From Cymbomonas tetramitiformis (lineage: Eukaryota; Chlorophyta; Pyramimonadophyceae; Pyramimonadales; Pyramimonadaceae): a stretch of DNA of 38,767 bases. Under the pieces are notes generated by a model that saw nothing but the letters and a program-made list of their open reading frames with translations, did not search any database and had not been told where the DNA came from. Below are positions 18,473 through 25,967 of this stretch, piece by piece. How positions within the stretch are numbered: the stretch's first letter is position 1; the number at the start of each line of letters is the position of its first letter. The stretch is taken from positions 1 through 38,767 of the forward strand of contig LGRX02025888.1 in NCBI GenBank assembly GCA_001247695.2, written 5' to 3'. The position numbers were made by a program, and so were the translations under genes.

Positions 18473-20716
18473 CTACTCGGGGTCAAAGTCCAGAGGGGCA
18501 CCGCCACCACAATGTTCACGGTAGTAGCCTGCAGCACTGCTCTCCAGTGGGTCAGGCGGCCGGTGAACCACCGTCGCAGCACCCAGGGAGTGCAGTACTG
18601 CATCCAGAGTGACGGGGTCCAGCTCGGATATACCAGTGTAGATGCATAAATCCCCCCTACACAGCACAGGCTGCGGTGCAGCCCGACCCGATACCTGCAC
18701 AGAGTCGATGTCATTGGCCGCCGTGTAGGCGGCAGCCCCCACACCCATGATCGAGATGAAAAGAATGAGGGAGATAAAGTAAGGAAACCCCCACGGGCCC
18801 GCGTGTGCGGGGAAGCCCCATGGCGGCTTGCCACATCCGTAGGTGCGGGAAGCACCACCAGACTCAGGCACGTGGGCTGCGGGCTCTGACGCATGATTGG
18901 CCGAGATGGCCGGAGCCCGCGGCTTGACGGCGAAGCTGCCGTCTGCAAAATCCTCGTAGTCGTCGGTGTCGTAGCCGGTCAAGTCAACCGGCGCAACCGC
19001 GGCGTGGTTGACAGTTTCCACAACCCCCGCGAATTCACCGCCGGACTTCTCCGTGGTGGTCACCCGCGTCGATCGAAGGGACACGGGCGGGCCGTAGCCG
19101 TAGAGCTCCAGGAGCTCTTGCTCATTCTCCAAGGTAGGCATAGCAGGGGCCGGCACGGCGGATGCCGATGCCGCCGCACCACCTGCCGGAACCTGCTCCT
19201 CTGGTGTGATACCTGCGCTTGCGGTGTCACATACCAGAGCCGAAGCCTGCGTCGCAATGCCCCCAGGCGGCGGGAAAGAGGCGTGAGTGTAATGTACCTT
19301 AGGCTCTACCGCCGCGCTGACCTCCGCCGCGAGGTCGTCCAGCCGCTGCAGGATGTCGTCACCGGACGTCTCCGCCACCGGTGTCACCGCGTCAACGGAG
19401 AAGCCGTAGGCCGACACGTCGATGCCTCCCACAACGCCCCCGCACAGCACCGCTGGCGGACCGTACACCGTCGCCGCGCGGGCAAAGGCCTCAGCTCCAT
19501 CATCCGCCGCCTCCTGAAAGACAGCACACATGGCGAGGGCATGCACGCCCTCCGCATCCTCGTCGTCGATGGGGATACAGAAAGCCGCGGCCGAGGTGGG
19601 GGAATGTTGGCGACCGCCAAGCGGGCAGTCGCGGTAGAAATGATAAAGGTCCTTACCAGTCTTCTTGCAGCGGGTACACAGCGGCTTAGCCCGCTGCTCG
19701 TCACGATCGTAGCCCACCGCCGGTGGGGATTGGACCCCCATGCGGAAGCCCCGCGGTGACTGCCCGCGCTGCTGCTGCCGGCGCTGCCCGTGCTGCCGCT
19801 GCGGCGGATCCCGCTGCTGAGCCTGCACCACCGGCGGAGCCGCCCCGCACTGCCGCTGTACCAGCTCGGTCAACTCTTTGATCTTGTCCAGTAGTACCTG
19901 GTGCTCGCTGCTGGTGAGCAGAGCCGACGCGCCACCACCTGCGGGCTTGGCCACGACGGCCTTCCCAACGTCCGTCTGCGCCCACGCCTGATAAATCTCT
20001 ACAACCAGAGAGCGCAGAGCACCGAGGGAAACCGCCGCGAGATCGGCCACCATGGGGTAACGCACCTTGACCGCGGCGTAGAACACCGGGTCAAGCCGGC
20101 GGTAGAGGCTGAGCTTCCTGGTGGCCTCGGTGGGGGTCCAGTCGGCGGCCTTGTTATCCCGCACCAAACGTTGTTCCCGAGCCAAAATCGGCTGCGGGTC
20201 AACGTTCGCGGGATAACTAAGCGCGGCATGCTCCTGATGGAAGGACTCTCGCAACGCCACTGGTACGCTGCGCTTCACGATGTCCACCAGCGCACGCCGC
20301 CCACCTCGGTCGGCAGACGCGTCCGTACCCGTAAGCCAGACGTGGGCGTTGTTGTGCTTCTCGATGATAAGCCCAAGCACGTCGTACAGCAGGGCGTTCA
20401 CCTTGCCCACCACCAGAGCCTGGGGGTCGTCAAGGTCGAACGAGACGAGGTCTAGCCCAGCGCACCCAAACTCCGTACGTAGCTGAACCACCACATCGGA
20501 GAGGAGACCTGCGTCAGTAGTGCCGCTGAAATAATGCTTCTTGTCGCCAAGGATATCCTCGCGGATACCCTTGGCCCATGTCCGATGGAGCCGCCCCTTG
20601 CGTAGACCTCGTCCACAAGCTTGGACTGCTCCTGCAGGTACTTCCTCGTCGCAACGTCGTTGCTTTAGAATTCTTGTCTGAGACTGCGGAAAAAGGTGTG
20701 GCACGCGCCAAGGCAC
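18473..20716 (-). CDS. Gag-like zinc-knuckle protein, 5' end damaged
   Basis: Open frame of 747 codons. Residues 1-45 are probably out of frame: on the minus strand a different frame (about 20656-20580) gives a better helical start, so I suspect a frameshift near 20580. Residues 50-290 form a helical, Gag-capsid-like region. Residues 285-325 are Gln/Arg-rich. A CCHC-like knuckle follows as C347-x2-C350-x8-H359-x4-C364, with a wider gap than the usual x4. The C-terminal half is acidic and low-complexity, and one predicted membrane segment (FPYFISLILFISIMGVGAAA) lies near residue 645. No polymerase follows. Possibly the gag of a truncated retroelement or a captured gag gene; I do not recognise a named family. 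Confidence 0.5.
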   Translation of the reverse strand: MPWRVPHLFPQSQTRILKQRRCDEEVPAGAVQACGRGLRKGRLHRTWAKGIREDILGDKKHYFSGTTDAGLLSDVVVQLRTEFGCAGLDLVSFDLDDPQALVVGKVNALLYDVLGLIIEKHNNAHVWLTGTDASADRGGRRALVDIVKRSVPVALRESFHQEHAALSYPANVDPQPILAREQRLVRDNKAADWTPTEATRKLSLYRRLDPVFYAAVKVRYPMVADLAAVSLGALRSLVVEIYQAWAQTDVGKAVVAKPAGGGASALLTSSEHQVLLDKIKELTELVQRQCGAAPPVVQAQQRDPPQRQHGQRRQQQRGQSPRGFRMGVQSPPAVGYDRDEQRAKPLCTRCKKTGKDLYHFYRDCPLGGRQHSPTSAAAFCIPIDDEDAEGVHALAMCAVFQEAADDGAEAFARAATVYGPPAVLCGGVVGGIDVSAYGFSVDAVTPVAETSGDDILQRLDDLAAEVSAAVEPKVHYTHASFPPPGGIATQASALVCDTASAGITPEEQVPAGGAAASASAVPAPAMPTLENEQELLELYGYGPPVSLRSTRVTTTEKSGGEFAGVVETVNHAAVAPVDLTGYDTDDYEDFADGSFAVKPRAPAISANHASEPAAHVPESGGASRTYGCGKPPWGFPAHAGPWGFPYFISLILFISIMGVGAAAYTAANDIDSVQVSGRAAPQPVLCRGDLCIYTGISELDPVTLDAVLHSLGAATVVHRPPDPLESSAAGYYREHCGGGAPLDFDPE

Positions 20717-20957
20717 GCGCTAAAATTTTGGCCTTGGTTTCGGACAAAGGCCCTGAAGTGGGCTGGAAAATCTGCGAGAAACTTGAGCGTAAATCGTACG
20801 CTGACGATGAAGAGGACGAAAAGTTAATGCGCAAAGCAGAGAAAGAAGTTAAGGCTGAAAAGATTCACGCTGCCCAAGCCGCGGCTGCCAAGGGGCGAAA
20901 CAAGGGCCTAGGCAGGGGCGCCTTTTCAGCTTCTCGTCCTACAGTAATCACCCACCT
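20656..20957 (+). CDS. Gag of the DIRS-type element, exon 1 (5'-truncated)
   Basis: The open frame reads through from 20578, but recognisable sequence begins at about 20660 with LEFLSETAEKGVARAKARAK, then VGWKICEKL, an acidic stretch, and a Lys/Ala-rich helix up to GRGAFSASRPT. The frame stops at 20959 unless spliced. A strong donor, CCT/GTAAGA, lies at 20957/20958, and joining to 21467 keeps a frame that leads into a zinc knuckle. The 5' part is lost at the junction with the opposite-strand Gag-like gene. Confidence 0.5.
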
Positions 20958-21466
20958 GTAAGAAAACAGAGAAATCCAGGTCAGTCAGCTTTTCTCATCG
21001 AGTTGGTACCCCCCCGCCGTCCACGTCATAAGAGAACGCTATGGATAGTGGACCGCGATCTCGTGAGCCAGCCAGCGAATTCCATAACCATCCACGTGGA
21101 CACCTTCCCTAGCCACCTGTTCTCTTAAGGTGTCATTTTCCGAGAAAATGGACCCCGAGAGCCGTGCGCAATTAAAGAATTAAAGCAAGATTTTGATGAC
21201 GATATTATATCCGAAACACTATCGAACTTAAACCTTTAAGACAAGTTTTGTGCAAAAATCATGAAAACCCATCAAATATACCATATTTGTCAATTTCCCG
21301 GCAAAGTTTTCTTAGTTTAAGAAATGCCTCAGCCTAGGCAGCCAGCGGTCATTTTCCTTATTTCGTGCCATCTCATAAAGTCGGAAAATCAGCCCACTTT
21401 TTCATCGAGTTGGTACCCCCCGAAACGCTGGCTATTTCCTTAACGTCGAGTTTCCTTAAATGTGAG
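20958..21466 (+). other. Candidate spliceosomal intron in gag (509 bp)
   Basis: It begins GTAAGA and ends TTAAATGTGAG, and its removal joins two gag pieces in phase 2. It contains stop codons in all relevant frames and is less GC-rich than its flanks. A 20 bp direct repeat, TCATCGAGTTGGTACCCCCC, occurs inside it at 20995-21014 and 21402-21421. Alternatively the 407 bp between these repeats is an insertion into gag. Confidence 0.4.
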
Positions 21467-21632
21467 TGATTACTGTACTGCTCCTGGAGCACCTCCGCCA
21501 CCGCCACCTGTTCAGGCAGGGCGTGGCAGTCACCTCCAATGCTGGAATTGTAACGAGTTTGGACACCACCAAAACCAATGCTCGCAGCCGCGCCCGGCTA
21601 GCAGAGGCCGTGGCAGAGGATCGGACCGTTGA
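21467..21632 (+). CDS. Gag of the DIRS-type element, zinc-knuckle exon
   Basis: The frame contains a Pro-rich linker (APPPPPPV-like), then CWNCNEFGHHQNQC, a canonical CCHC zinc knuckle (C-x2-C-x4-H-x4-C), then a Gly/Arg-rich tail, and stops at TGA 21630-21632. Such knuckles bind template RNA. No start codon is needed if it is exon 2. Confidence 0.65.
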
Positions 21633-21727
21633 ATTGTTAAAAATGTAGAGCCACGAAGGCCAGTACTGTCAGCTTAAGCGGAATGCTTAACAGTTGAGGT
21701 GGAATGCCCAACTTAAAAATGTAATTT

Positions 21728-22984
21728 GTGGGGACGAACCCTAAATTTGTAATGAATCTTGGCCCGCGGGCTGTTGTTCCTTGTGTTCCAGGTTCTGAAT
21801 TCTCTGAGGAAGAGCTTGTCGAGGCCATACCTTTGTGTGAACAGGGCGTTCCGGTGCCCCGTGTTGCGGGGAGACTTAGGGAACGAGCACCCTTTTGGCG
21901 GACCTTTGTCCGCTCTTCGTATGTGATGTCTTGGATTGAGAGAGGGTTTAACTTGAAGTTTAAAGATGGCAGGGCTCCGCCCCGAGTACACTTGGCTAAC
22001 CACGTGTCAGCTGTTAGGCACGCCACCTTCGTTACTGACGCTGTGCAGGAGTGTGTCCTTATGGGCGCCCTGAGAGAGGTGCCCAGCAAGCCGCGGGTTG
22101 TACTGCCTTTAATGGTAGACGACTCTCGGGACAAGCTAAGGCTAATTTTCAACGGTAAGTGGCTCAATGCCTTTCTGATCTTTCCGAAGTTCAAGTATGA
22201 GCACCTGCAACCTTTTGTAGACCTGCTTAGGAGGGGTGACGGGCTGTTTTACTTTGACTATAAGTCAGGGTATTACCACGTAGACCTCCACGAGATGTCT
22301 CGTACATATGTTGCTGTTGAGTGGCAGGGCAGGTTCTTTGAGTTCTGTGTGCTGCCGTTTGGTCTAGCCCCAGCTTGCTGGGTGTTTACGAAGATCAACA
22401 AGGAGCTCGTAGGTAAGTGGCGGGGTCTCGGGTTCCGTGTGCACCCCTACGTGGACGACTTTGCCTTTGCTGTGAGGGCTCCTACACTCACGGACCCTTC
22501 GGCTTTGGCTGTGTTGTCCCGTATTATGCGGGACGTGCGGGAGGCAGGCTGGCTCGTGTCAGAGTCTAAGTCTCAGCTGTTTTTCACACGGGCCCTTGTG
22601 CATATAGGCATAGGCATAGACCTGGAGGGGGGGGTCTTGTTCGTGCCTGAAAAGGCTTTGAGCAAGATCCGTGCTTGTGTGTCAGACTTGTTGAGGCTGT
22701 TTCATAGGCTGCCTCTGAGGCTTGTGGCTAAGTTTGCAGGCTTAGTTAATGCACAGTGGTTTGTACTAGGGGGTGTCACTAGATTGTATGCTAGGGCGGC
22801 TGCAGTACTCATAGCCGACACCCTGACTTGGGGCTCGTGGGCTTCTCATGTCCCGGGCACTGATGCTCTTCGGGCAGAGCTGGAGTTTTGGCTGACAGAC
22901 GGCTTTCGTAGGCATCAGAGAGGCATTTGGGAGCCCAGGGGGGGCGGGGCTTCAGCTGGAGACAGTCCATGCGGACACCTCTGA
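21728..22984 (+). CDS. Reverse transcriptase domain of the DIRS-type element
   Basis: The open frame is 418 codons; the first ATG is at 21752. RT signatures in order are LRLIFNGKWLN (finger/palm start), FYFDYKSGYYHVDL with the first catalytic Asp, FEFCVLPFGLAPACWVFTK (template grip), and YVDD at 22448-22459 with the other two Asp. The thumb follows. The frame runs out at 22984, but the RNase H domain continues one base out of phase: a run of seven G near 22937-22943 is the likely shift point. It copies element RNA into cDNA. Confidence 0.85.
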   Translation: MGTNPKFVMNLGPRAVVPCVPGSEFSEEELVEAIPLCEQGVPVPRVAGRLRERAPFWRTFVRSSYVMSWIERGFNLKFKDGRAPPRVHLANHVSAVRHATFVTDAVQECVLMGALREVPSKPRVVLPLMVDDSRDKLRLIFNGKWLNAFLIFPKFKYEHLQPFVDLLRRGDGLFYFDYKSGYYHVDLHEMSRTYVAVEWQGRFFEFCVLPFGLAPACWVFTKINKELVGKWRGLGFRVHPYVDDFAFAVRAPTLTDPSALAVLSRIMRDVREAGWLVSESKSQLFFTRALVHIGIGIDLEGGVLFVPEKALSKIRACVSDLLRLFHRLPLRLVAKFAGLVNAQWFVLGGVTRLYARAAAVLIADTLTWGSWASHVPGTDALRAELEFWLTDGFRRHQRGIWEPRGGGASAGDSPCGHL

Positions 22985-23930
22985 GGTGGCATGGGGTTCC
23001 TGGCTGGAGCAGTCCTTTGGGGGACCTGAGCTGCTTGGCCACAGTTATCTGACCATGTCGGACAGACTGAAGTCATCCACTCTCAGGGAGCTCAGGGGCA
23101 TTTTTGACTCTCTCCGAGCATTTGATGTGGCTGGCAGGCTGAGAGGGAAGAGGGTGCTTGTCATTTGTGACAACCAGGCTGTGCATTTTGTCATTGAGTC
23201 TGGCAGCAGGCATCAGGAGCTTCAGGAGCTGGCTTTAGCGGTGCATGATTTCTGTGCTGACCACGGGGTGGTTTTGTCCTCCCTTTGGATGCCCAGGGAG
23301 TTTGAGGCCCGGGCAGATGCCCTGTCCAAGATCAAGGACCATGATGACTGGATGGTCAACCCGGCAATCTTTCAGTGGGCTGACCCATGGATTGCCGGGG
23401 GGTGGAGGCACACCCGGGACAGGTTTGCAACTGACAAGAATTGTCTTGTTTTTGACAGTGCAGGTGCCCCCTCCTTCAACAGTGCTTGGCACTGTCCAGG
23501 TACGTCGGGGGTTGACACTTTCGGTCAGACGGACTGGCGGGAGCACGTCAACTGGTGCAACCCGCCTTTTCGGATGATCGGGAGGCTCCTGCTGTTTCTG
23601 CAGGCTGAGAGGGCTGCAGCCTCCATTGTGGCCCCGGTCTGGACTTTCCAGCCGTGGTGGGTCTTGCTGTGTCCCGACGGGGTTCACTTGGCAGACTGTG
23701 TGGTGCAGTGGACGGAGCTCCAGCCCTCTGCGGACACCTTCCTCCCTGGCCTCGGAAGGGCCAATGAAGGGGGTGTGGGCTTGCCTGACTTTCGGGTCCT
23801 CCTCTTGCGGGTCTCCTTCGATGAGAGGGAGCCTGCAGGCCCTGGTCCCCGCTGTACCTTGGGGGGTTGCATGGCTTGTGACTGGGGTAGGGGTATGAGA
23901 TGGGGGCTGCCTTTCATGCAGGCATCATAG
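22955..23930 (+). CDS. RNase H plus DAM-like domain of the DIRS-type element
   Basis: The frame opens before the first ATG (22992), with HADTSEVAWGSW, the RNase H first strand carrying a catalytic Asp. Then come SSTLRELRGIFDSL (Glu helix), VLVICDNQAV (catalytic Asp) and FEARADALSK (last Asp), giving a complete RNase H. From about 23450 a domain with FNSAWHCPG, then HVNWCNPPF (NPPF at 23559-23570) and PWWVLL matches the DAM-like methyltransferase-derived domain that follows RNase H in DIRS elements. RT, RNase H and DAM would be one polyprotein if the shift near 22940 is repaired or bypassed. The 3' end overlaps the YR start by 31 bp. Confidence 0.8.
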
Positions 23931-25132
23931 GCACTGGGGAGCAGTGGGCTGGCCTGCAGTTCTCCGTGACGGACCCGCTGGAGATGCAGCTGCGGGCAGA
24001 CATGCTGTTGGCGGTGTCTGGCACCCGTGAGGCTAGCACCATGCGGGGCTACTCTCGGGTGTTCGTACGGTACCAGGCTTTCTGTCAGGACCGTGACCCA
24101 CCTAGGGTGCCTGTTCCTGCTGACCCGGTCACGGTGGCTATGTACTTACAGTACATAGCCAATGCGGCCAGGACCTTCTCTGTGGTGAAGACCGCTTCGG
24201 CTATGGTTTTCACTGCTCATGATTTGGCTCTGGTCCCGGCAGACCGGAACCCCACCTCTCATCGGCTGGTGGCCGCGGTGCGGGAGGCAGCTCACAGGAG
24301 GCTGGGGGACAGGCGGCTCAACAGGAAGGAGCCGCTGGAGTTTGCATTTGTACAGAGTGGTGCTCGTTGCTGGTTGATGCTGGGAGGTGTCACTCGGCAG
24401 ATGTTTGCTACACTGGGTTTGGACATGTGGACAGGCTTCTGGCGGTATGACTGTGCGGAGAAGGTGAGACTGCGGGATATGAAGTTCTGTGAGACCCACA
24501 TGACCACCTTCCTCGAGAAGCGGAAGACGGACAAGTACAGGTATGGTCAGCTGGTGGAGGTTGCCCGGGCGGCGGAGGGGCAGCCTTTGTGCCCAGTGGA
24601 GGTCAGTCAGAGGTGGGTTGACACTCAGATTGCACGGGGAGTGCAGCCCGACGAGCCCCTGTTTCAGCAGATTGATGGCAGGCGGTTTCAGCGGGACCCG
24701 TCGGCTGACTGCCTGACGGGGAAGAGGCTGGACTATCCTCAGCTGAGGAGGTACCTGTTCAGGATGCTGGGTGAGGCTTCTGGCTTGGACCCCGATGCTC
24801 TGAGGCAGCTGTATGGGACCCAGTCCCTGCGGTCTGGTGGGGCTACGGCGGTGGCTGCGGCTGACCAGGTTACTGATTTCGAGTTCAATCAGTACGGTGG
24901 CTGGAGCTCGTCGGCGGCTGCGGCCACCTACAAAGCTACCAACCTCAACCGCAGGCTGGCGGTGTCCAGAAGCATGCCCCATGCTCAGCAGAGTAGGCGG
25001 CCTTTCTTGTCCGATTGCTTGTTGTTGTCATGCATTACATGTGCACTGCTTTGTGGTGATCTTTGTGTGCTTGCACCGGCCGGGTTCCATTCACATATGT
25101 GTCATATGTGTCATGCAAGCTGGGCTATGTAG
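23900..25132 (+). CDS. Tyrosine recombinase of the DIRS-type element
   Basis: About 410 aa. The N-terminal SAM-like core-binding domain includes STMRGYSRVFVRYQAFC. The catalytic domain follows, with a candidate first Arg in the stretch after MWTGFWRYD, then the box GTQSLRSGGAT (Arg codon 24840-24842) and the nucleophile Tyr in AATYKAT (24929-24931). At the usual His of HxxR there is Gln (24831-24833). It would integrate a circular cDNA without a DDE mechanism. The 3' end (from 25072) lies inside repeat B1. The last 40 residues after SMPHAQQ look like readthrough into the repeat. Confidence 0.8.
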   Translation: MGAAFHAGIIGTGEQWAGLQFSVTDPLEMQLRADMLLAVSGTREASTMRGYSRVFVRYQAFCQDRDPPRVPVPADPVTVAMYLQYIANAARTFSVVKTASAMVFTAHDLALVPADRNPTSHRLVAAVREAAHRRLGDRRLNRKEPLEFAFVQSGARCWLMLGGVTRQMFATLGLDMWTGFWRYDCAEKVRLRDMKFCETHMTTFLEKRKTDKYRYGQLVEVARAAEGQPLCPVEVSQRWVDTQIARGVQPDEPLFQQIDGRRFQRDPSADCLTGKRLDYPQLRRYLFRMLGEASGLDPDALRQLYGTQSLRSGGATAVAAADQVTDFEFNQYGGWSSSAAAATYKATNLNRRLAVSRSMPHAQQSRRPFLSDCLLLSCITCALLCGDLCVLAPAGFHSHMCHMCHASWAM

Positions 25133-25152
25133 CCGCAGCTGATTAGAAAACT
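25072..25152 (+). repeat. Split direct repeat B1 (81 bp)
   Basis: Identical to 25887-25967 over 81 bp, from TGCACCGGCCGG to TTAGAAAACT, with different bases on both sides. It contains ATATGTGTCATATGTGTCAT. It overlaps the end of the YR gene. Confidence 0.85.
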
Positions 25153-25886
25153 GATGGTTTTCTGATCAGTGTAGGATGACAGGCAGTATGACTGTCATCC
25201 GGAGCAGATCTGAAAACTGAGGTTTTCTGATCAGTCGGAGGCATAAGAGGCCAGCTACGGACTGAGAGGGCCTCTTGCCGTGTTACTGTGGACTTGTGTG
25301 GACTTTCCCACCCGCCCTCCCTTGTGATTCAGGTACGGATGAGGAGAGGCCGCTTTCAGTGCAGGAGCTGCAGGACTTGGAGGACCTGGAGCAGCTGGGC
25401 TCTGAGCTGGAGGCCGTGCAGATCCGGCCCGCAGAGGGGCAGTCGGCTCATTAGAGTGTAGGTAGAGGAGACTAGGACCTGTGCCTGTTCAGTGCCGACC
25501 GCTGTGATGAGAGGTAGCTATAGTGATCCTTCGGTGGGGGGCTGCGAAGCTACCTCATGCTGCTTCTCATCTAGGCACTGTTCAGTAGGCTTTGCTAGGT
25601 GACGGCTTTGCTATTGCTGTCTTGCCTGACTCTGAGCTGGAGCGGGTAATTATGCTTTTTGAGGGTTTCAGCCCTAGCATAGCATTTTAGGTCCATAGTC
25701 TGTACTCTTTAGGGTAATGATATTATTTGCAGGCCTCAGTCCTTTGGCACGAGGGGCGTGTGCCCGCATGCAGAAGGCTGGGGTCAGCAGTCGGGTCGTG
25801 GGACCCTGATTCCTGTCTGGCGGGAGTCCCTGGTTGTGGCACTTCTGGATTTGTCGTATTATTATTTTTTGTAATTCCACACGCAG
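25153..25886. other. A2-like 3' region of the DIRS-type element
   Basis: Lies between the two 81 bp repeats. It has several short hairpins: GATGACAG...CTGTCATC near 25166-25192, GAGGTAGCT...AGCTACCTC near 25511-25551, and GAAAACTGA/GGTTTTC near 25146 and 25209. An open frame 25326-25454 encodes an acidic, Leu/Glu-rich peptide (SVQELQDLEDLEQLGSELEA) and may be a downstream exon or small ORF; TGATTCAG before it resembles a splice acceptor. No upstream copy (A1) of this region is in the window. Confidence 0.5.
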
Positions 25887-25967
25887 TGCACCGGCCGGGT
25901 TCCATTCACATATGTGTCATATGTGTCATGCAAGCTGGGCTATGTAGCCGCAGCTGATTAGAAAACT
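25887..25967 (+). repeat. Split direct repeat B2 (81 bp), right end of element
   Basis: Exact second copy of 25072-25152, offset 815 bp. The sequence after 25967 is unrelated, so this marks the right end of the element. Confidence 0.8.

Larger units (their letters stand above)
20656..25967 (+). mobile_element. DIRS-type tyrosine-recombinase retrotransposon, 5'-truncated
   Basis: Gene order is gag (zinc knuckle), RT, RNase H, DAM-like domain, then tyrosine recombinase. This is the DIRS-order layout, with YR in place of a DDE integrase. An 81 bp sequence is duplicated exactly at 25072-25152 and 25887-25967, consistent with B1 and B2 of a split direct repeat flanking A2. No A1 copy of 25153-25886 exists upstream, so the 5' end is missing. 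The left edge at about 20655 is inferred from where the minus-strand Gag-like coding signal stops. Confidence 0.75.

Noticed and set aside
24146..24982. 278-codon minus-strand frame opposite the first YR gene
   Set aside because: Antisense shadow of a gene with clear YR motifs.
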